Assembly (NCBI RefSeq): GCF_024622045.1
Contig: NZ_JANKBP010000020.1
From: Rodentibacter caecimuris
GTDB lineage: Bacteria; Pseudomonadota; Gammaproteobacteria; Enterobacterales; Pasteurellaceae
Strand: one strand, 5' to 3'
Length of the DNA stretch: 36,319 bases
The notes below the pieces were generated by a model, which made no database searches, had not been told where the DNA came from, and was given only the letters and a program-made list of their open reading frames with translations. A program made the position numbers and the translations under genes. Below are positions 13,882-23,778 of this stretch, piece by piece (position 1 is the first letter of the stretch; each line of letters opens with the position of its first letter).

Positions 13882-15975
13882 ATGTCCGATCAATTAGGAA
13901 AATTAGGCATTCAATTAACACTTGATCAAGTCCGTTTTCAGCAAAATTTAGAAAGAGCACAAAACAAGGCTCGACAATTTTCTTCAAGAACCGTGCAATA
14001 TCTAAATAATATTGAACGTGCGGCCAAGAATCTTAATAGCTTAACTCAGCGTAATTTCTGGGCAGGACTTGCCGGCGGTCGCTTAGTTGAATTAAAAAAT
14101 TACGCCGATAGTTATACGGAAATTAAAAATCGCCTGAATCTTGTTGAGGGTGCCGGCATAAATGCAAGCCGTGGTATGGAATCGGTTTTTGATATTGCGC
14201 TACGCACAAACCAAAGTATTAGTGCAACTTCAACGGTTTATCAAAAATTTGCACAAAACGCCTCATCTTTAAAAATCAGTCAAGAACAGGTTGCCTCTCT
14301 CACTGAAACCGTTTCAAAAGCGGTGGCGATTTCCGGTTCAAGTGCCGCATCGGCAGAAGCCGCAATCACTCAATTTGGTCAAGCATTAGGCAGTGGTGTT
14401 TTACGTGGTGATGAATTTAATTCCGTGATGGAGCAAGCTCCCGGATTAGCACAAGCACTTGCCCGTGGGCTTGGGGTGACAACCGGTGAACTTCGTAAAA
14501 TGGCTAATGACGGAAAGCTCACAATGGATGTGCTTATTCCCGCACTTGAGAAAGCAAAATCCACAGTAGATGCTCAATTTAGCACGCGTGTTTTAACGAT
14601 TTCTGCGGCATTTGAGAATTTGAATACCTCTATCGTTAAATGGATTGGGGAATTAGATCAGGCAACAGGAGCAAGTAAACTATTAGCCGGTGCAATTAAT
14701 TTTACTGGAAATCATCTCACAACATTTGCAACGGCAATGACAATGCTGGGAGGAGCATATTCAGTAAATAAAATTAAGTCTTTTGTTGCTGAAAGTAATA
14801 AACAAGCTCTCGCTAGTGCGAATGCTGCAAAAGCAGAAGTAGTAAGAACTTCCGCGCTTAGGCAAGAAGCACAAGCTGAAATGAACTTGATCCAAATTAA
14901 GATCGCTCACGCTCGTACAGAAGCAGAATTAGTTTCTGCAAAACAACTTGCTGAAGTTCAGAGTAGAAAATTGACGAATGCCATTAATATGGAAGCTGCA
15001 GCACAGCGAAATCTTACTATCGCCCAAAAATCAGCAAATATCGGTAGTCGGGCATTAGGTGCAGCATTGGGATTTGTTGGTGGCCCTTGGGCAGCTGTTG
15101 CGATCGCTGCTACGGCGGCGATTGGTGCAATGTATGAATATTCACAAAAAACCGAACAAGCACGACAAGATTCCCTCGCTTTTGCCGATTCGCTTGATGT
15201 AACGGCTGAATCACTCAAAGCAATGACGGGTGAGGTACTAGGCGGAATGAAAGCCAAGTTAGAACAATCAATCGGAGTGCAGCGTGAGGAATTAGCTAAG
15301 CTACGTGATGAATTGGCAAAACTCGAACAGCAGGCTAAAAATTCCGCTCGGTTAATGTCTGAACATGGTCTATCAGACAATAAGACTATCCTTGAAGCTT
15401 ACAATAAGCTGCTACAAGAAGTTGCCATTAAAAAAGGTGAAGTATCCGCAGCAAATCAAAAGTTGGAAAAATCGGAACGGAACCTTGCAACAATTACGGA
15501 GCAAGTGCCGGTAGCCGAACTTAATTCAAAACTCAAAGAGTTATTGCCAAGCCTAGATTTATCAAAAGTAAATATTGATAACGTAGGTTTTTCTCTGGAA
15601 GATTTAAACCGTATTTTCCCCTCTGCTGAAAGCGGAACGGAGTCTATTACAAGTGCGGTTGAAAAAATGGGCGCAATGGCATTACTGGTTGCAGGGCAGT
15701 TTGATGCCTTAGGGTTATCAATCCAAACTGCATTAAGTGATAAAGCACAGAATATCATTGATCGCCAAAATCGTCAGATTGCGATTAATAATGCCAAAAC
15801 ACCGGAAGAAGCAAGACGATTAAAAGCTGAAGATGCTGCAATCAATGCCGGCTTTAAAAAAGAACGGCTGATTATGATGCGGTATATAACAACTCTTATG
15901 AGTTGTTTAAGTCTCAAGAGGATAAAAAAGAGCGTGACAAAGCAAAGAAGAAAGGCGCTAAAACCGATTATGTAA
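13882..15975 (+). pseudogene. Tape measure protein, N-terminal part (frameshifted)
   Basis: An open frame of 697 codons. Residues about 60-260 (ELKNYADSYTEIKNRLNLVE, then SGVLRGDEFNSVMEQAPGLA) are the typical tape measure domain. Helical and coiled-coil regions and a hydrophobic stretch (about 390-415) follow. Tape measure proteins set tail length and enter the host envelope at DNA injection. True homology stops near base 15,865; the last 37 codons are out of frame. A missing base in the A6 run at 15,855-15,860 would restore FKKRTADYDAVYNNSYELFK into the next frame. Confidence 0.85.
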
Positions 15976-17126
15976 AACAATACACCGAGCAGCTCACCCA
16001 AATGCAACAACGTTTGGCGGAATTAAAAGCCAATGCTCAAGATATTGCGCTATTCGGTCAGCCAAGCCAATATCAAGAGGTGAATAAGCTCACGCAAGAT
16101 ATTGCTGCCAACGGTGAAAAATATGCGCACTTTGGCACAGAGGGGTTAGCCAAACTAAAAGAAATGGCGGCAAAGATCGATTCAACCCAACAAAAAGTGG
16201 CAATTAATCAATTTACTTATGACAACACCGAAAAATTAGAGGCGATGGAGTTTGAATTAACTTTGCTTGGTAAAACCCGTCAAGAGCAAGAATTAATGCA
16301 ATATAACCATCAACTCGATCTTGAAGCGGCAAGATTGAAAATTGGTATGAGTGAAGAAAACATTGCAAAACTTGATGAGGAAATTGCGAAATTAAAAGCA
16401 CGCCGTGCGGAGATTCAAAAACAGAATGAAGAATCTCGAGGAAGTGCAATGATAGGATTTCAACAAGGTATGCAAACCATTGAAGATCAAGTTTCCAATG
16501 TCGCGGGTAATATCAGCAACCTCACAGTAAGTGCTTTCAATAATATGTCGGATGCGCTTACTGATTTTGTGATGACTGGTAAAGCTGATTTCAGTGCAAT
16601 GGCAAAATCAATCATTAGAGATATTGTACAGATGACAGTTCGGATGTTATTTTTTCGAGCAATATCCTCTGCTTTTGGTGGATATACCAATGCGCCTGTT
16701 ACTGGTGCAGGAACGGATTTATTTGGTATGTTTGATTCAGGTGGTTATACCGGAGACGGTGGCAAGTATCAACCTGCTGGCATAGTTCACCGCGGAGAAT
16801 ATGTCATCACAAAAGAAGCCACTGCCCGATTGGGTCGTGGCTTTTTAGATAGTCTGAATTATGGCGCGGTTCGCCGTGGATTTGCAAACGGCGGTGGCGT
16901 AGGTATCCCTCGTTTACCTCAGGTCAATTACGAGGTGGGGCATGCTTCCGGCAATATCTCGGTGAAAGTCATTAATAACGGTGAACCGATGGAAGCGAAC
17001 GTAACACAGAAACAGCGAAACGGACAAATGGAAATCACGGTTGAATTAATGCGACAAATTGCCCGAGCAGAATCAAATGATGTGATTCAACAAAATATGC
17101 GTGCCGGCGGTATCTTTGCCCGCTAA
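15903..17126 (+). pseudogene. Tape measure protein, C-terminal part (frameshifted)
   Basis: The second part of the split tape measure gene, in the -1 frame. The open frame can be followed back to about 15,861 (reading ADYDAVYNNSYELF), so it has no start of its own. It holds a long coiled coil (about residues 20-190), then the lambda tape measure C-terminal domain (AFNNMSDALTDFVMTGKADF, then GGYTGDGGKYQPAGIVHRGE). Unless the frameshift is a sequencing error or is bypassed, no full-length tail ruler is made. Confidence 0.85.
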
Positions 17127-17142
17127 TTCAGGCACAAAAAAC

Positions 17143-17180
17143 AAGCCCCGAGTAACCGTTAATTACTTGGGGCTTTTTAT
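17143..17180 (+). terminator. Intrinsic terminator after the tape measure gene
   Basis: Thirteen-base arms (AAGCCCCGAGTAA at 17143-17155 and its partner at 17163-17175, one G-U pair) with a seven-base loop and TTTATTT after it. Confidence 0.88.
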
Positions 17181-17213
17181 TTACCCATTAGTAGGAATGA
17201 GTAATAAATTACA

Positions 17214-17430
17214 ATGAAGTATATCAAAACAAAGTTAAAAATTCATCTTTTAAGCCCACAGTATCGTGAGCGAGTATGGCTCAATGTTACGCCGACATCA
17301 ACCGCTAATTCAAAAGCTCACTGCCGACTTTAAAGTCGAAATGTGGGGCGATGAAAACTGGAACCGAGTTCTTCCAACCATTCGGGATAACGATATTCTC
17401 AGACCAAAGCACCGACTAGGCGGATTCTAA
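17214..17430 (+). pseudogene. Degenerate gene remnant where M, L and K would lie
   Basis: Between the tape measure terminator and the I-like gene only short overlapping frames exist: ATG 17214 for 39 codons (MKYIKTKLKIHLLSPQYRER), and in another frame GTG 17266 to TAA 17430 for 54 codons, including MLRRHQPLIQKLTADFKVEM and ending RPKHRLGGF. The second looks protein-like but has no ribosome site. They may be pieces of one broken gene. I recognise no family; the space is where lambda carries M, L and K (about 1.6 kb). Confidence 0.35.
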
Positions 17431-17446
17431 AACTTATTCAAAACCG

Positions 17447-17472
17447 ACCGCACTTTCATGTGCGGTTTTTTT
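17447..17472 (+). terminator. Uptake-sequence hairpin terminator before tail gene I
   Basis: ACCGCAC and GTGCGGT around a six-base loop, then T7. It is nearly identical to the hairpin at 7,677 and likewise sits just ahead of the GGAG ribosome site of the next gene. Confidence 0.87.
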
Positions 17473-17485
17473 ATGGAGAGAAAAA

Positions 17486-18133
17486 ATGGTCAAAGTTAGA
17501 TTTTACGGTGCCCTTAAACAGTTTGGCACTGAGTTTAATTTAGAGGTAAACAACACGGCAGAAATTATCCGTGCTTTAACTAGTCAGATTCCGAATTTAT
17601 GCCAATTTTTACAACAAGGCTTATTTAAAGTACGTATTGGCAAAGACTATCTTGATAGCCGCTATTTAGAAAAGGGGATGTTCTATCAGTTAAAAGAGGG
17701 AATGTCAGTTTGTTTTACACCGCTACTGAAAGGAGCAAAAAGAGCGGGGATATTCAATATTGTAGTCGGTGCGGTATTAATTGCCGCTTCTTGGTATGCA
17801 GGTGGGGCGGCAGGTTGGGCATATTTAGGTGCAAGTGGTTACGGTATGGCGACAATGGCATTTATGGCTGGGGCGTCAATGATCCTAAGTGGAGTGAGCC
17901 AAATGCTTACTAAAATGCCATCAATGGATATTGGAAAGTCAGAATCGGAGAAGAAAAATTCAACATCATTTTCAAGCTTATCTAATATGGCAGCACAAGG
18001 AAAACCTATGCCACTCGCTTACGGACGTATTAGAACAGGTTCATTGATTATTTCACAAGGTATTGAAACGATGGATGTTGATGTGGCAACACCGGAGCAA
18101 AATCGAGGCAGACGCAGATTTGGCGTAAGGTAG
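17486..18133 (+). CDS. Tail assembly protein I-like
   Basis: A 215-residue protein of the lambda tail I family. The N-terminal 80 residues form a ubiquitin-like region (MVKVRFYGALKQFGTEFNLE), then a glycine/alanine-rich hydrophobic segment (about 90-140), and a C-terminal part with MPLAYGRIRTGSLIISQGIE. It acts in assembly of the tail tip together with J, K and L; here K and L are absent. GGAG precedes ATG 17486. Confidence 0.87.
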   Translation: MVKVRFYGALKQFGTEFNLEVNNTAEIIRALTSQIPNLCQFLQQGLFKVRIGKDYLDSRYLEKGMFYQLKEGMSVCFTPLLKGAKRAGIFNIVVGAVLIAASWYAGGAAGWAYLGASGYGMATMAFMAGASMILSGVSQMLTKMPSMDIGKSESEKKNSTSFSSLSNMAAQGKPMPLAYGRIRTGSLIISQGIETMDVDVATPEQNRGRRRFGVR

Positions 18134-18160
18134 ACGAAAAAACTTAACTTAATATAAAAC

Positions 18161-18196
18161 AAACCCCGAAAGTTTGCCGCTTTCGGGGTTTTTCAT
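18161..18196 (+). terminator. Intrinsic terminator after tail gene I
   Basis: Perfect 12-base arms AAACCCCGAAAG and CTTTCGGGGTTT around a seven-base loop, followed by TT. Confidence 0.9.
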
Positions 18197-18228
18197 ATCC
18201 ACTTACTTACCCTAAGAGGACATAAACT

Positions 18229-18375
18229 TTGGATAATTTTACAACAATCATTCCTTTTATCAAGGAGTTTATAATGGAATATGGTTTCTTACAAACAATT
18301 CTAGGTGTTGCTTTTCTTATTTTTATTTGGCGTTTGCCGAATATTCTTGCCGTGATTAAAGATTGGAAAAAATAG
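18229..18375 (+). CDS. Small membrane protein, paralogue of the one at 11,961
   Basis: A 48-residue frame from TTG 18229 with AAGAGGA eight bases upstream. It encodes DNFTTIIPFIKEFIMEYGFL, a membrane segment (ILGVAFLIFIW), RLPNILAVIKDWKK and stop. It shares layout and WRLPNI with the protein at 11,961 and also lies between a terminator and a tail gene, here J. An in-frame ATG at 18274 would remove the amphipathic start. Function unknown. Confidence 0.7.
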   Translation: MDNFTTIIPFIKEFIMEYGFLQTILGVAFLIFIWRLPNILAVIKDWKK

Positions 18376-18384
18376 GAGTGAATT

Positions 18385-21300
18385 ATGGGTAAAGGCGGCG
18401 GTGGCGGACGTACACCGGTTGAAGCAAAAGAAAGCGGACGTAGTAAGCAGCTTGTCAAAATCGTTGAAATTATTTCAGAAGGGGAAATTGCAGGCTTAGC
18501 AGACGGAATGAAATCCGTCTATCTTGATAATACACCGATTCAAAATCAGGACGGCTCTTACAATTTCAGCAATGTTCAACTTGAAGGGCGGGTAGGTTCA
18601 CAGGTTCAGGATATTATCTCCGGTTTCAATACGTCAGAAAAAGAAATCTCGGTGGGGACACAAGTGCGGAAAACCACACCGATTACCCGTACGATAACCG
18701 ATAGCAAAGTCTCCCGTTTGCGTTTAACCCTTGGGGTTCAATCTTTATTTAAACAAGAAGATAACGGCGATACTAACGGTACAGACGTGAGTTTAACGGT
18801 GTATATCGGCAATCAAAGCTATCCAATAACGATTAGTGGCAAATACAGTTCACAGTATTTACAGCAACATACGTTTTCCGGTTTGCCTGCGGTGCCCTTT
18901 ACTATTCGTGTTGAACGAAACACAGAGGATAGCAAATCACAACGGGTGCAAAATAACACGGTATGGGCGAGTTACACGGAAATTATCGATACGGAATTTA
19001 CTTATCCGAACACGGCGTTAATCGGGGTGAAATTTGATTCGGAATATTTCTCGAATATTCCTAACCGCACTTATGATGTCAAAGGGATTAAGGTCAAAGT
19101 ACCGTCAAATTACAATCCGAAAAGCCGACAATATCGCGGTATGTGGGATGGCACGTTTAAACTCGCGTGGTCAGATAATCCGGCTTGGGTGTTGTACGAT
19201 GTAGTCACAAACAAGCGTTATGGTTTAGGCGGCCGTTTGGGGGAGTTTGGTGCGGATAAATGGGCGTTGTATCAAGTAGCGCAATATTGCGATCAGTTGG
19301 TTCCCGATGGTTTTGGCGGCAAAGAACCTCGTTTTACCTGTAATGCGTGGCTCACCGACCAGCGACCGGCTTATGATGTCATTAATGACATTTGCTCTAT
19401 TTTTCGTGCGATGCCTGTGTGGAATGGGCGAGAACTCACGGTCGTAATGGATCGTCCGTCCGATCCGGTGTGGACTTACACCAATGCGAATGTTGAAAAC
19501 GGTGAGTTTACTTACACCTTTTCAGCCAAAAAAGCCCGTCATAATGCGATCCAAGTGGAATATGCAGATAAAGACAATGCTTATGAAAAAACCATTGAAT
19601 ATGTCTCAGATGATGAAGCAATCCGAAAAAATGGTTTAAACGTGAAGAAAATCACCGCGTTTGGTTGTACTTCCCGTGGCCAAGCACATCGTACCGGCTT
19701 GTGGTTATTACAGACTGAAAAACTGGAAACCAAAACCGTGACATTTACTGTCGGTACGGAAGGGTTAATGCACATACCGGGCGATATTATCAAGGTGGCA
19801 GATATTGATTATGCCGGCACCAATATCGGTGGGCGGGTATTAAACATTGACGGTAGGAACGTCACGTTAGATCGTGAAATCGACATCACGGCAAATAGTT
19901 ACTTTACCTACATCAATGCACAGGCAAAACATCAAGATATTAAAATTTTGTCAGCAAATGGGGCGGAAATCACCCTCGATACTGAACCGACAGGCTTGAC
20001 GGAATATGGAGTTTGGTCGCTCACCACGCAACGAATCAATACGCAATTATTCCGTGCCTTAAGTGTGAAAGAGCAAGACAAAGGTAAATACACCATTGTT
20101 GCATTACAGCACGAGCCGCAAAAAGAAGCGATAGTGGATAACGGCGCAATCTTTGAACCGAAAGCGAGCAGTATCCTTGTCGTGCCTAAAGTAAATGATA
20201 TTCAAATCCTCACCAATCCGGACGGCAGTATTGGCATTAATGCTGATGTTAGCGGCGGAAACGGCTTGGTGAAATACGATGTGCTTATCTATAAAGGCGA
20301 CAACCTCTTTGAGGTACGTCTTGGATTAAAATCACCGGAGCTTGATTTAAGCAACCTTACCAATGGCGAGTATCTTGTCGTGATTCGTGCAAGAAATGAC
20401 AAGGGGCAGCTACTTAACGAACGTACACAAGAGTTTATTGTTGATCGCCCTCCTGCACCAACCGGTGTGCGGACAACAGGCGGTTTAGGCAATATCACGC
20501 TTGAGTGGGATTGGATAAATGACGCGACAGCTACAGAGATTTTTGCAGCAGAAACGGACGATATTCAAACTGCAAAACGTATTGCAAAAGTCACCGCTCG
20601 AATGTACACCCACGAAGTGGGCGCAAAACAAGTGCGTTACTATTGGTTACGTCATACCCGTGGCATTAATGTCGGCCCGTTTTATCAACAATCCGGCTTA
20701 AGGGCGGAAAGTGCGGTCGATATTGACGAAGAATTAGCGCTGCTTAATGAAAAGTTGTCACAAAATATCATCAATGACGTGATTGATACCGCATTGCCGG
20801 CACGCAATCTTGAGCTAATCAAAACGGTGACGGGATTAAACGTTAATGAGTTTGCAGGCTATAACCAAGTCCATAACACCACTGACGGCAAGTTATACAC
20901 GTGGAACGGCACAAAATACGTTGATAATAGTGTGGATGTTGGAAAACTACAAATTCCAACCAAACAGCTCACCGGTACCCTTACAGCACAACAAATCGGT
21001 GCAAATGTTATCGGCACTCAGCACTTAGGTGCAAATGTGGTAACGGCTGACAAAATAGCAGCAGACTCAATTAGTGCCGCAGCCTTACAAGCCGGAGCGG
21101 TTCGAGCAAGCCATGTTGCAGCGGGTGAGCTAACGGCGGATAAATTCGCTGTTGGACTGGGTGGAAATCTCTTGTATAACCCGATTTTTGCGAATAATGG
21201 TAATGGTTGGACGGTGTATGTTGATTCCGCCAATATGGATAATGCGGATTGGGCTTTTAATAATCTAACAGGTGCATATCAAGGCGGAGCGTATCTGCCT

Positions 21301-22116
21301 ACCGAACTTAAATTTAGGTGGCAAAGAAACCGCAAAAATACAAACACAGGTAATGTTAGATTAGGTGGGCTTTATCAAGATTTAAGGTTGGTAAAAGATA
21401 AATACTATTGCTTCTCTGCTTATGTCGGTGCACATCGAGGTTTTATTGATTTGAACATTGAACACGGTTCAGTGCAAATTATTAAAAAGTCGTGGAGTGG
21501 GAGAGGTAAAAATGGCGGTTATGGTAACAACAACACTGAAACCGGTATTGAAGAAAACAAGCGTATCTACTTGATATTCAAGGCGACAGGCGATAATACC
21601 ACCTACCGTATGATTATCAATATGTGGGCGGATGGCACGCAAAATAACCCGGCTTTAATGGTTCGCAGACCGATGCTTGAAGAGTGCTTGCCGACAACAA
21701 AAGAGCCGAATGCATGGCAAAATGCCGGTGTAACGGCGATTCACGGTGGCTCGATTGTCACAAACACCATCACTGCTCAACAAATCGCAGCAAACACGAT
21801 TACAGCTAATCAAATTGCAGCCGGAACTATCGCCGCTCGAAATATGGCAGCAGGCAGTATCAATGCCTCGCATGTTGTCTCTAAGACATTGACTGCGGAT
21901 AAACTCAATATATCGAGTTTATCAGCGATTAGTGCGAATTTGGGCAGCATTACTGGTGGCTCATTGAATATCAACAATCGGTTTAAAGTGAGCAACCAAG
22001 GGCAAGTTGAGATGAGAGCTAATCAAGGAAATGTAGGGCTTGTTATGAATAATGAATACATTGTTGTTTATGATCAGCAAGGGAACCCACGATTGAAAAT
22101 AGGAAAATTAAGATGA
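18385..22116 (+). CDS. Tail tip / host specificity protein J-like
   Basis: A 1243-residue protein, the J family of lambdoid phages. The glycine-rich start (MGKGGGGGRTPVEAKESGRS) and first 600 residues form the conserved hub with MWDGTFKLAWSDNPAWVLYD. Fibronectin III-like domains follow (about 600-790). From about 850 are alanine/isoleucine-rich beta-repeats (TAQQIGANVIG, ITAQQIAANTITANQIAA) interrupted by a jelly-roll-like insert (about 925-1110). J binds the host receptor and starts injection. RBS GGAG; the 3' end overlaps the next gene by ATGA. Confidence 0.92.
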   Translation: MGKGGGGGRTPVEAKESGRSKQLVKIVEIISEGEIAGLADGMKSVYLDNTPIQNQDGSYNFSNVQLEGRVGSQVQDIISGFNTSEKEISVGTQVRKTTPITRTITDSKVSRLRLTLGVQSLFKQEDNGDTNGTDVSLTVYIGNQSYPITISGKYSSQYLQQHTFSGLPAVPFTIRVERNTEDSKSQRVQNNTVWASYTEIIDTEFTYPNTALIGVKFDSEYFSNIPNRTYDVKGIKVKVPSNYNPKSRQYRGMWDGTFKLAWSDNPAWVLYDVVTNKRYGLGGRLGEFGADKWALYQVAQYCDQLVPDGFGGKEPRFTCNAWLTDQRPAYDVINDICSIFRAMPVWNGRELTVVMDRPSDPVWTYTNANVENGEFTYTFSAKKARHNAIQVEYADKDNAYEKTIEYVSDDEAIRKNGLNVKKITAFGCTSRGQAHRTGLWLLQTEKLETKTVTFTVGTEGLMHIPGDIIKVADIDYAGTNIGGRVLNIDGRNVTLDREIDITANSYFTYINAQAKHQDIKILSANGAEITLDTEPTGLTEYGVWSLTTQRINTQLFRALSVKEQDKGKYTIVALQHEPQKEAIVDNGAIFEPKASSILVVPKVNDIQILTNPDGSIGINADVSGGNGLVKYDVLIYKGDNLFEVRLGLKSPELDLSNLTNGEYLVVIRARNDKGQLLNERTQEFIVDRPPAPTGVRTTGGLGNITLEWDWINDATATEIFAAETDDIQTAKRIAKVTARMYTHEVGAKQVRYYWLRHTRGINVGPFYQQSGLRAESAVDIDEELALLNEKLSQNIINDVIDTALPARNLELIKTVTGLNVNEFAGYNQVHNTTDGKLYTWNGTKYVDNSVDVGKLQIPTKQLTGTLTAQQIGANVIGTQHLGANVVTADKIAADSISAAALQAGAVRASHVAAGELTADKFAVGLGGNLLYNPIFANNGNGWTVYVDSANMDNADWAFNNLTGAYQGGAYLPTELKFRWQRNRKNTNTGNVRLGGLYQDLRLVKDKYYCFSAYVGAHRGFIDLNIEHGSVQIIKKSWSGRGKNGGYGNNNTETGIEENKRIYLIFKATGDNTTYRMIINMWADGTQNNPALMVRRPMLEECLPTTKEPNAWQNAGVTAIHGGSIVTNTITAQQIAANTITANQIAAGTIAARNMAAGSINASHVVSKTLTADKLNISSLSAISANLGSITGGSLNINNRFKVSNQGQVEMRANQGNVGLVMNNEYIVVYDQQGNPRLKIGKLR

Positions 22117-22493
22117 TTTATTTTTTAGTTATTGTTCTTATTGCCGTGGTTTTTACCACGGTTTTCTTTTTGAAAAAAAGAAAAAAATCAAAAAGAACAG
22201 GAGGTAATGATATGTACGGTGTCGAGGTCTATGAAAATGGTCAGACATTTGATATTGCAAACAAAACAGTATTGCTTGTTGATAGATTTACAATTCCCTA
22301 CGGACAAAATGGGAGTAAATCTTATGATGATAATGTTTTGACTGCAGTATATACCGTGTCTGGTGGCTATATATTTGGAAATGACAGTTTATTACCGAAG
22401 TTCCGGATTGAAGGTAAAACTATTCATTGGGAATGGGTACGTTGTCGAAACAAACCATATGGAAACAATATTACAGTTTTAGTTTTGGGGTGA
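22113..22493 (+). CDS. J-distal protein with membrane anchor; alternative internal start
   Basis: A 126-residue frame that overlaps J by ATGA. Residues 1-20 (MIYFLVIVLIAVVFTTVFFL) form a membrane segment followed by a lysine-rich stop-transfer (KKRKKSKR). From residue 34 a soluble domain starts (MYGVEVYENGQTFDIANKTV) resembling tail-associated proteins of lambdoid phages. AGGAGG at 22199-22204 stands exactly before the internal ATG 22212, so a 93-residue soluble form is also likely. I do not know the family well enough to name it. Confidence 0.72.
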   Translation: MIYFLVIVLIAVVFTTVFFLKKRKKSKRTGGNDMYGVEVYENGQTFDIANKTVLLVDRFTIPYGQNGSKSYDDNVLTAVYTVSGGYIFGNDSLLPKFRIEGKTIHWEWVRCRNKPYGNNITVLVLG

Positions 22494-22496
22494 ATT

Positions 22497-23380
22497 ATGG
22501 ATAAATATGGAATACATCTTTTTGGAAAAAATTTTTCAATGACAGATGAAAAATTACTTGTTTGTGTACATGATATTGATGTTTCGGGTCAATTAACTCA
22601 AGGGTGGTGGGATTTACCTAACACTGATATTTTAAACACTAATGATTATTCCGAAGATGAGGTGCTTGTTTTTGCAAATAGACATTTCATTACGTATTTT
22701 GAAGGCGTTAGACAAGCCTCGTGGGGCGGTTCAAAACATACAGGTGTATTTGGTTATTATAGACCAATTATCCGCAAAAAGATGGGCATTTTCAAATACG
22801 AATTAGATCTAATTTTCCATTTGCTAATAATCATGATTGGGAAGGTGTAAAATTAAAAGATCCATATTTTTATGGGTTAAATGATCGTGCTAATCTTCAA
22901 AAGGCAAGACTTAGACTAAAAATAGTTGTCCCATTAAAGAAAATAAACGATATTCCTCAATACGGAGTAGCTGTTTATGACGAAAATGGAAACTGCAAAT
23001 ATTGTAATGCTACGAAGGGTTATGCGAAACGTCTTAGGGTTCATAACTTAGGATTAAGCTCTTTCTCTAGAAACGATAGCAATCATTATGCTCAAGAGTT
23101 TAGAAATAAAACACAAACTATAACACTTGGGAATAATGAATTTATGTTAATTTCCCCGGTTGGATATTATGATATGTGTTATCCTACACCCGGCAACAGA
23201 GGTTACTTTGACGCTGGAGAAATTTTACCCACAATATCAGAAAAAGGAATGGTATCAATTACTTTAGTATCTGAATTTTATGTAGAATCCAGAAAAAAAA
23301 GAACATTTCCATCACAAGCTAGTGATTATTATACAAATTACAGTATTATAAACCCGTTAGTACTGATTGCCGAATTTTAA
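22497..23380 (+). pseudogene. Frameshifted J-distal tail-associated protein
   Basis: Frame one runs from ATG 22497 (MDKYGIHLFGKNFSMTDEKL) and is coding-like to about 22,815. The same protein continues in another frame (RSNFPFANNHDWEGVKLKDP at about 22,819) to the stop at 23380, ending SIINPLVLIAEF. One base lost near 22,816-22,819 (GAATTAGA, presumably once GAATTTAGA) explains the break; the intact product would be about 294 residues. It sits 3 bases after the previous gene. No known domain recognised; position suggests a tail or fibre accessory. Confidence 0.75.
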
Positions 23381-23424
23381 CTGCATAAAAGGTCGGTTAA
23401 ATTTAGGCGTTTTTTTAAACATAG

Positions 23425-23457
23425 CCTCGATAGTGAAAACTATCGGGGTTTTCTTTT
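23425..23457 (+). terminator. Intrinsic terminator after the frameshifted J-distal gene
   Basis: CCTCGATAGT and ACTATCGGGG pair (one G-U) around GAAA, followed by TTTTCTTTT. Confidence 0.88.
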
Positions 23458-23480
23458 ATCTAAAACAAGGAGTTTTTATT

Positions 23481-23774
23481 ATGACAACATTTAACAAAAT
23501 CTTAAACCCAATGTATTCCGCCATTGCAAGTTACAGCACGCAAGAAGACGGTTCAATTAATGCCAAATATGTCATTGGTACCGGCACGGATAATGACGGT
23601 GTGGTAACTGATTTCACGCCCATTATCAGCGAGTATAAATGGATTGATGCCGAAGCAGCGAAAGCGATTGATGATGCACCTTTCACTAAGGAAGACATTG
23701 GTAAAACCCCAACACAAATTATGCTTGCGCGAATCTACAATCATTTGAAAGAAACGCAGCAAATTTACGTTTAA
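23481..23774 (+). CDS. Hypothetical late prophage protein
   Basis: A 97-residue protein (MTTFNKILNPMYSAIASYST onward), acidic, without membrane segments or recognised motif. AAGGAG lies before ATG 23481; a longer in-frame frame from 23367 crosses the terminator and is rejected. Terminators on both sides make it a single-gene unit in the late region, dependent on read-through or a promoter I did not find. Confidence 0.7.
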   Translation: MTTFNKILNPMYSAIASYSTQEDGSINAKYVIGTGTDNDGVVTDFTPIISEYKWIDAEAAKAIDDAPFTKEDIGKTPTQIMLARIYNHLKETQQIYV

Positions 23775-23778
23775 TCAT

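Noticed and set aside
15855..15861. A6G run in the tape measure gene as a programmed -1 frameshift site
   Set aside because: The run is in the wrong phase relative to the zero frame for X XXY YYZ, and tape measure genes are not known to use recoding; mutation or sequencing error is simpler.
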